NCBI RefSeq assembly: GCF_012489685.1
Contig: NC_080043.1
Location: forward strand, 67,697,920 to 67,761,919
Direction of reading: 5' to 3'
DNA from: Lotus japonicus
Taxonomy: Eukaryota > Streptophyta > Magnoliopsida > Fabales > Fabaceae
DNA length: 64,000 bases
Below, in pieces: positions 57,210 through 64,000 of the stretch; position 1 is the first letter of the stretch, and each line of letters opens with the position of its first letter. The notes below the pieces were generated by a model that did no database searches, was not told where the DNA came from, and worked only from the letters and a program-made list of their open reading frames with translations. Made by a program: the position numbers and the translations under genes.

Positions 57210-59909
57210 CCTTACTAATCCAGTATTATGCTTGTTGTGACTTCAGACATCACAGAGCAAGCCATGTTTCCTTGAAAGCTACTCTTCACTTTTATGAAAT
57301 TCAGACTTTCATTTAAATGTTGGTTGTTTTCAGGCTGTGGCTCATGATAACAAACACTCCAGGTACATGATGACATTTTCTATAACAATATTTGCTTTCA
57401 GTGAAATAATTGTGTTCTAACTATTGCTAAATTTGTACCTAAAATCTTAAAATAGATTGTGTTACATTTTGCTAAATTGTTTGGTTCTGAGCAAATTGCA
57501 TTTATGGAGGTTGTACGACATAATTGATCCTAGTGGGGGCACAATAGAGAACACCAACTAGTAATATAAACTTCCATGTTTTGATTTTCATCGTTTATAA
57601 AATCTGCCTTGTCATAATATCTTTTTTGGTTTGGAAATTTCTTTTTGCCAAAATGAAATTTGTGCTTCTGTTACTTGATGAGTTTTTTTTTTGTTTGGTC
57701 CAACGTAGTTATGCTTCCGGACACAATTCTCTGTTCTGTATTTTGGATTATAATGTTAAACAATTTAGTGGCTTGGTGTGAAAGGTATCCTGTATTCTAG
57801 GGTCATTGTTTTTAACGATTTCAGTTTGCTAGTTACTTGTTCGTTCTGTTTGCAGTGACTTGTAGGTCCTTTTAATGGGATGCAGCATTCTTCCCAACTT
57901 CAGAAGATGTTATCAGCAGATAAAAGTGGAAGTATAAAATGAGTTTAAGGTTCAGTATGCTTCTTCTCAGGTTGGGTTTTAAAACTTACTATTCTTTTAT
58001 TGCAACAATTTTTTTAAAACATTTAATCACATAATTAATTATTATATGGAGGGAAGATGAAAAGACACCAATAGGATTCTAGAGTTCCGCATAATCAGTT
58101 GACTCGGAGGTTGCGTGCTCTTTGATAATACTGCTTTTCTTTTTCTTCTGACTGTTATATATTCACATTGCTGCTCTCATTCTCCTTATGCTTCTACATC
58201 TTTTTTTTGGTACTGTAATTTCATCTCACCATGCACCCATGTATTGCCTTCTCTTGCAGACAAAATGCCACCTGTCCCTCTCCATGTGTGCTTCCTGTTA
58301 TGGTTGTTGTATCATGTCACTGCCTATCAGAGGAGGCGACTTCCTGGAGAGAACCATGAACACAACAGCAGGGAGATACTACCGTAAATACAATCCTATC
58401 CAATAACAGGTTCTGGGGCAAAGAAGCATCCTTAAAGAGGAGTCCTAATGCATTCAGACACGAAATGTCATTGAGCACACTACTGAGAAGGTTAGCTTCC
58501 TTGTTTTTGGCTAAACCTTTATAACAAACCATCATTAGTTTATCCACTCTACCGTTACTTCTGCAGCTGTTTATCTGTTTATTGGTCTATTTAAGTTCTA
58601 AGCTCTACCAGATCTTTTACAATTCTTGGGCTCTGCATCAATGATGACAGTAACCCAGGTCTTTAATTGGAATATATTGATGCTACATACCTTTCTTGGC
58701 GCTAATTTCCTGTATTAAACATACAACATATATAATTGACCAGAGATGACTGAATTTGCAAATTCAATTGTCAAATCAATCTTCTTCTTAAAAAGGCAAA
58801 GAAAGGTTTGCCAGTGCTTGCTTCATTTCTGTATTAGAGTCTTTATTTTATTTTTATATATTCATATTTGTATAATTCCTAATTGTGATGATCATTATAC
58901 ATTTAATATTCTTTAGGAGCATTTGGAAGAAGTGCTGCATCTTTTTGTGGAGGTTACCATTTTTATGCTACCTGCACAAATAGTCAAATTGAGTCGACTT
59001 TGCCTGACCAAAAACCTGAGGAATTAAAGGCACTGCTACTCTGGCTCATAATGTTGAATGGCTCAGACAGCAGCTTTAGGTGGGTGTGCTAATTTTTTTT
59101 ATTGTTTGCACGTGTTTGTTAAGCTGCGGCGGGTTTAGCTACTAGAATTGCTTGTAATTTTTCTTGGTTGATAAATAATAGGGCGCAACTGAAATGTAGC
59201 TTTATCTCGGTAGAGTCCTTTCCTTGATGAAATGCTTAAATTATTTACATTGCCCCCTCTCAAATTAAAGTAATGTATAATGTAGATAACCTTATTATGA
59301 ACTTTTCCTCCCTCTGTATGATTCTCAACATTATTGACATTTAATTTTGAATACCGTATTAACTGTGGAACCTGTGAAGATGAAAATTTTGAGTGAAAGG
59401 GTTACTGTTGATGTGATGACTCTGAAAGTTTAGAGAGGAAAACTGTTCATGGGAAGCTTCTTTGTAGTTCTTCACCATTGCCATGATAATTGTTTATGCT
59501 AAAAAGGTAGTATAAGGTTTTATAGATTTCATCTGTGAGGAGAAAACATGGAATTTTTGAGAATTAACAAGAAGTTATTTGCGGCAGCAAGGGATTGGTA
59601 CCCGGTGGCAGTGACCACCTATTCTTCAACTACATCCTAGCTATGATGGGAATGATTAATGACGCACTTGGAGGGATTAAGGTTAACTGTTGTAGGGCTT
59701 TTGCTTTTGTTTTGATGTATTTTCAGCCTGCTAAAAAGATGTCCAAATAAATTCCATATTAGTAGATTTACTGCGTTTTTACTGCTCGTTAGAACTGGCT
59801 AGACTCGCTTAAAGTTGCTTAAAGCTACTCACAATAGCTCAAGTTCTTACGTGATTATTGCGGTTCTTGACAGTCACATTTTCCAAACCTGAACTTGAAA
59901 CTGCCTTTA
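57210..59909. other. 3' flank of the PPR gene, no gene supported
   Basis: Several short exon-like stretches with possible splice junctions (about 57330-57361, 58255-58385) may be 3' UTR exons. The frames in them are short and match nothing known. The rest is AT-rich. Confidence 0.4.
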
Positions 59910-60173
59910 GGCCCAGTTTGGAAGAGCTTATTTGAGTTTATCTGACAGCATAAACTCTTATGCCAGTGTTTGGGAGGGCTTATGCAAACAACTTATGGTT
60001 TGTCATAAGCTATTTTCAGCTTATTTTCATAAGCTACTCAGGATAGCTTATGAAAAACAGCTTATTCTTATATACAACTTATTTTTAATTTATTTCAATA
60101 AATTTTTAAGAATAGCTTATGTCATAAGCGCTTATGGTCATAAGCGCTTAATTAAGCTGTTTTTCCAAGCGGG
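59910..60173. mobile_element. Tourist-like (PIF/Harbinger) MITE
   Basis: 264 bp, ends GGCCCAGTTTGGAAGAGCTTA-like against CCCGCTTGGAAAAACAGCTTA-like in inverted orientation, flanked by TTA on both sides (59907-59909 and 60174-60176), the usual Harbinger target. The interior is made of CATAAGC/GCTTATG subrepeats and is non-coding. Confidence 0.8.
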
Positions 60174-61492
60174 TTATTATATTTCAGTAGCTTTTTCTGA
60201 GTTCCAACTCATGTTAATATCTTTCTTACTTTTATGGTACTTTTGTAAACAAGTAGTACATCTTTTATCTCCATGATACCTCAGTATTATTATAAATTTC
60301 CTTTAGAGTCTACAAAATACGAAATTGAATGTAAAGACCAAAATTTAATTCATTTAAAATGTAAAGTCTAGCACTCCAAAAATACTCCTAAAAATTCAAT
60401 TCATCCTAAAAAGTGAAGTCATGAGTATAAACATGTAATTTTTATTCCAAGCTAAAAACCTTTTTGTTAAAATTAGTTTTTAGTTTGGTTGTGTTTTTGG
60501 CTTTTTATAATTTTGTATTTATTTATTAACTATTTAATTTTTTTATTAAATGTATTAGTGTATTTTCATTTATATATGTGGGGCGGAGACTAACTCCTAT
60601 CCTTGTTCCTAAATTTGTCTTGAGGAGATTTTTATCCTTGTCCTTATCCCTAGAAAAAAAATCCCCAAACTGGTCCCTAAATTGAGCAATCCCCGCAATG
60701 ATCTCCAGATGCATGTGAAAACCGCCATCTCTAGATAAATCAATATTTTGGAACGGAGGAAATACAACATCTGTTCCATAAAGATTGTTGTTTAAGGTTA
60801 TGACATAAAGTAAGATGACAATTATTAATACTAGTATTTGACTAAAATACCATTGTTTATTCTTTTCTAGTAATCAGAAATAATAAATATTCCAATAGAT
60901 AAAGAAGAGTTGTGGTTGATCAATATAAAATGCAATAGGTGAGATAAATTTTAATTAATGAGATTATAGATGGAAAGCAATGGGAAAAATTAGGGGTGTA
61001 AGTGGGTATCGTCCAATCCGTGAACTCGACCAAATCGAACCAAACCAAACACATTATGATGGGTTGGATTGGATCATTGGTTCGTTTTAGATTTTGTTTA
61101 CTGCATGCGTACACCATCGGTTTGGGCACCAAAGTCGATGATCGAATATCCAATGAATCCGAACCAACCTAATGGTATCAGAGCAATTTTTTTTTTACCA
61201 TTCAGTCCAAAGAACACCCACCCATTACACAATGTTTGTTTAAGTTAATGACACAAGTTACTTTGAGTTTAATATTATGTAGTCTATTTATATTTGTAGT
61301 GGACATGTTGGTTTTGGTTTGTTTATGTTGGAGATATAGATTATTGAATGTTTTGTTCTCTTGAAGATGTTGAATTATTGCAGTTTCTATAAGGGTTGGG
61401 TGGGATGAAGGGTGAATGGTGAAGGGTTCGAACCCTGATGATGACTAATTTACTAACATTACTAACAACTAACAACTAACATTTGTCTAAAA
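60174..61492. other. Intergenic, nothing recognised
   Basis: AT-rich DNA with a stretch at 61000-61170 rich in GAACC/GGTTC-type motifs (CCAAATCGAACCAAACC) often seen in old dispersed plant repeats. No coding frame is supported. Confidence 0.35.
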
Positions 61493-63427
61493 AGTACCAA
61501 GACCATTGCGAACAGAATGAAATTGATCTTGCATAATTTAATTTGTGAGGCTCAGAGTGCGTTTGTCACAGGAAGGTTAATCATGGATAACGCTTTAATA
61601 TCATTTGAATGTTTTCACTATATAAAGAAGCGTATTTCAGGTAGGAATGGTATGATGGCTCTTAAGCTAGATATGTCAAAGGCTTATGACCGAGTGGAGT
61701 GGCCTTTTTTGAGGAGTATCCTCACTCATATGGGTTTTCCTATGCATTGGTTTAATTTAATTATGGATTGTGTGAGTTATGTTATTTTTTCTATTATGTT
61801 AAATGGGAAACCGCAATCGAATTTCGCATCCCAGCGGGGTTTGCGACAGGGAGATCCTCTCTTTCCATATTTGTTTATACTTTGTGGTGAAGCTTTTTCA
61901 ACTTTGATCCAAAAATCCATTTTGAGTTCTTTTTTGCATGGGATTAAAGTTGCTCGTTCAGCAGCACCTGTAATTTCTCATCTTTGTTCGCATATGGTAG
62001 TGTTCTTTTTGCCCGGGCTAATGTTCAGGAAGCAGAATGTATCAAATCCATTCTGACAACCTACGAACGAGCTTCTGGGCAGGTAATCAATTTAGATAAG
62101 TCTTTGTTGTCAGTTAGCCGGAATGTGCTAGAGAATTGTTTTATTGATTTGCAACAATTGTTGGGAGTAAAAGCGGTAGATAGCTATGACAAATATCTGG
62201 GGTTACCCACTATTATTGGGAAATCAAAGAGTAGAATTTTCAGTTTTTTGAAGGAACGGGTGTGGAAGAAACTTAAGGGGTGGAAAGAAAAAACTTTGTC
62301 TCGTGCAGGTCGGGAGGTGTTAATTAAGGCAGTGGCACAAGCCATCCCATCCTATGTTATGTCATGTTTTATCTTACCAGATGACTTGTGTGATGAGATA
62401 AAGATTATGATATCTCGTTTTTATTGGGGTGGAGATGTTACTCGTCGTGGTATTCATTGGACTAATTGGAAAACTTTGTGCCAGCCCAAACGTATAGGGG
62501 GTCTTGGCTTTAGAGATTTTAAATCTTTTAATATGGCCCTTGTGGCTAAGAATTGGTGGCGCATTCAGAATTTCCCGGAATCACTTTTGGGGCGGCTTTT
62601 CAAAGCTGTTTATTTCCCTTCTGGTAACTTAATTGATGCTAAGAAGGGTTATCGTCCGAGTTATGCTTGGAGTAGCATTCTTAAAACTTCATCTATGATC
62701 CAGGAAGGTAGTTGTTGGAGGATTGGTGATGGTGAACAGGTTCGAATATGGAATGATAATTGGCTGCCTAGCGGGCCTCCCATTAATTTTCGTCATGAGG
62801 CTGTTGATGAGCATCAGTTGGTTAAGTTGGCGGATCTCCTGCTCCCGAACCATGGTGGATGGAATATTCCTCTTGTTGAGTGGACGTTTTGCCCTACCAC
62901 AGCTGCTCGAATTTTATCTATACCTATTCGACTGCGATTGATTGTCTTTTCTGGTTGGGCACTGCTGATGGTGTATACACGGTTAAAACAGGTTATGGGT
63001 GGCTCCAACAGTTGGCTACCCAGAATTGTCTATCTTCATCACATGAAGTGGGACTTGAACCGGTTCAATGGGAAAAGTTTTGGAAAGCGCCGAGTTTACC
63101 AAGAGTACGAGAAGTAGCGTGGAGAGTGTGTACAGAGTTGATTCCGGTGCGTGTTAAGCTCCGCCGGTGTGATGTTGATGTGCATCTTTTCCTGAGTTGT
63201 AATGCGAGTCGTGGTTGCTGGTTTGCTAGCAATTTGGGCTTGAGATCTTTATCAGGTATGAAGATGGCTGAGTTTATGGGTTGGGTTGTGACAGAGATGG
63301 AGCTAGAGGTGGTGGCTGATGTGCAACGGATATTGTTTGCTATGTGGGAGGCCAGGAATAAGCTGATTTTTGAGGAGAAACCTTGGTCTATGGCTTCGGT
63401 TTTGGCTCGGGCTGCCGCGCTAGTATG
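61493..63427 (+). pseudogene. 5'-truncated L1-type LINE, reverse transcriptase ORF2 remnant
   Basis: Begins abruptly inside the RT domain (TIANRMK), then AQSAFVTGRLIMDNALI, ALKLDMSKAYDRVEW, RQGDPLFPYLFILC, then the thumb and connection (YLGLPTIIGKSK, LSRAGREVLIKAV, FYWGG, WKTLCQPKRIGGLGFRD) and a zinc-finger-like RVT domain (PSLPRVREVAWRVC). The catalytic box that should read FADD is FAYG (about 61988-61999) and a one-base loss precedes it; a second frame change is near 62920, and the terminal zinc-finger region has a deletion. The element cannot be active. Truncation at the 5' side is typical of LINE insertion. Its 3' end is cut by an LTR at 63428. Confidence 0.9.
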
Positions 63428-64000
63428 TGTAAGGCCCAAGTTTTAAAGCTTTGGATAAGTGAATAAAATAAAAGAGTTTATTTGATTAAGATAAATTTGT
63501 GAAGGAAAAAGGTTCAGGAAAAGTCCAAGAATTTATCGAAACACCGATAAGAGTTATCGCACGACTAACATACGCCTAATCCTAGGTCAAAGGTATTAGT
63601 GAATAGTTAATTTACACTTTAGGACACGATGGAAACTAATTCCAAAAATCTTCAGAGAAATGTTAGAATTTCTATTTTTCGTCCTTAAACAAGTGGTTCG
63701 ACGCGGAAACCTGGAAAGTACGAACGTCAAATTCCAATTCTCGGAAGTTTGCCGTAACGGAATCCCTGATAGTTCGAGAAACCTAAGATCGACAGACGAT
63801 GAAGACTTTTTCTATTCGGAGCTTCAAATGAAGATTCCACCCGCGTTCTCCTATTTCTATTGTTATTTCTAATCTTTCTTCAGAAGGAAGTTTTCTCGTC
63901 CGACGATCACTGCAAAAAGTAGTTTTTCGGGATAAACCGACTTACACCGACTCATGCCGACTTTGGATCATTTGGTTTAATTCCAAGAATCCTACTTTGA
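63428..64000 (+). mobile_element. LTR of a Ty3-type element inserted in the LINE, runs off the window
   Basis: The LINE frame (VLARAAALV) stops being LINE-like at TGTAAGGCCC, an LTR-type start. The next 570 bp share blocks with the minus-strand LTR at 27.8-28.1 kb (GAAGGAAGTTTTCTCGTC, GCAAAAAGTAGTTTT, ATTCCACC-GCG), so both are copies of related LTRs. No TATA box or coding part is reached before the window ends; the far end and target duplication lie outside. Confidence 0.65.

Noticed and set aside
1..64000. tRNA, rRNA or snRNA genes
   Set aside because: I looked for tRNA-like A/B boxes and conserved small-RNA motifs by eye and saw none I could support; a tRNAscan or Rfam search would be decisive.

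Overview
This is plant nuclear DNA: AT-rich, with spliced genes, GT-AG introns and layers of plant transposons. The longest host gene encodes a protein that reads most like the legume (papilionoid) form of NRPE1, so a legume is the best guess; the species cannot be named from the sequence alone.

Layout. A 1.7 kb Mutator-type element with ~330 bp terminal inverted repeats lies at 0.34-2.04 kb. NRPE1, the largest subunit of RNA polymerase V, fills 2.65-24.56 kb on the minus strand. I can build a complete 17-exon model of 1868 codons in which every junction keeps frame. Its tenth intron holds a near-pristine Ty1/copia element (10816-16155) on the opposite strand, with 300 bp LTRs differing at one base, a perfect 5 bp target duplication and an open 1553-codon gag-pol frame. 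Another intron carries the decayed 3' end of an older copia.

From 26 to 53 kb I see almost only mobile-element remains: a Ty3-like LTR end, a broken piece of an eIF3j gene, several MITEs with clear target duplications, a Myb/SANT-like pseudogene, a decayed Helitron (Rep region plus PIF1 helicase) invaded by a Stowaway MITE and a hAT MITE, a MULE transposase pseudogene next to a plant-mobile-domain (PMD) pseudogene, a second Helitron 3' end, and a scrap of Ty3/gypsy protease.

A second real gene, a P-class PPR protein resembling Arabidopsis At5g24830, is at 54.47-57.21 kb (+), in three coding exons giving 603 residues. The window ends with a Tourist-like MITE, a 5'-truncated dead LINE, and an LTR inserted into that LINE.

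How the parts relate. NRPE1 is the scaffold polymerase of RNA-directed DNA methylation, the pathway that silences elements like those around it. Its own gene carries a young, apparently complete copia in an intron that separates the first 992 codons from the rest of the catalytic body, the AGO-hook and the DeCL tail. Whether that element is methylated, and whether this affects NRPE1 transcript length, is the most interesting testable question here. I did not find a convincing new multi-gene system.
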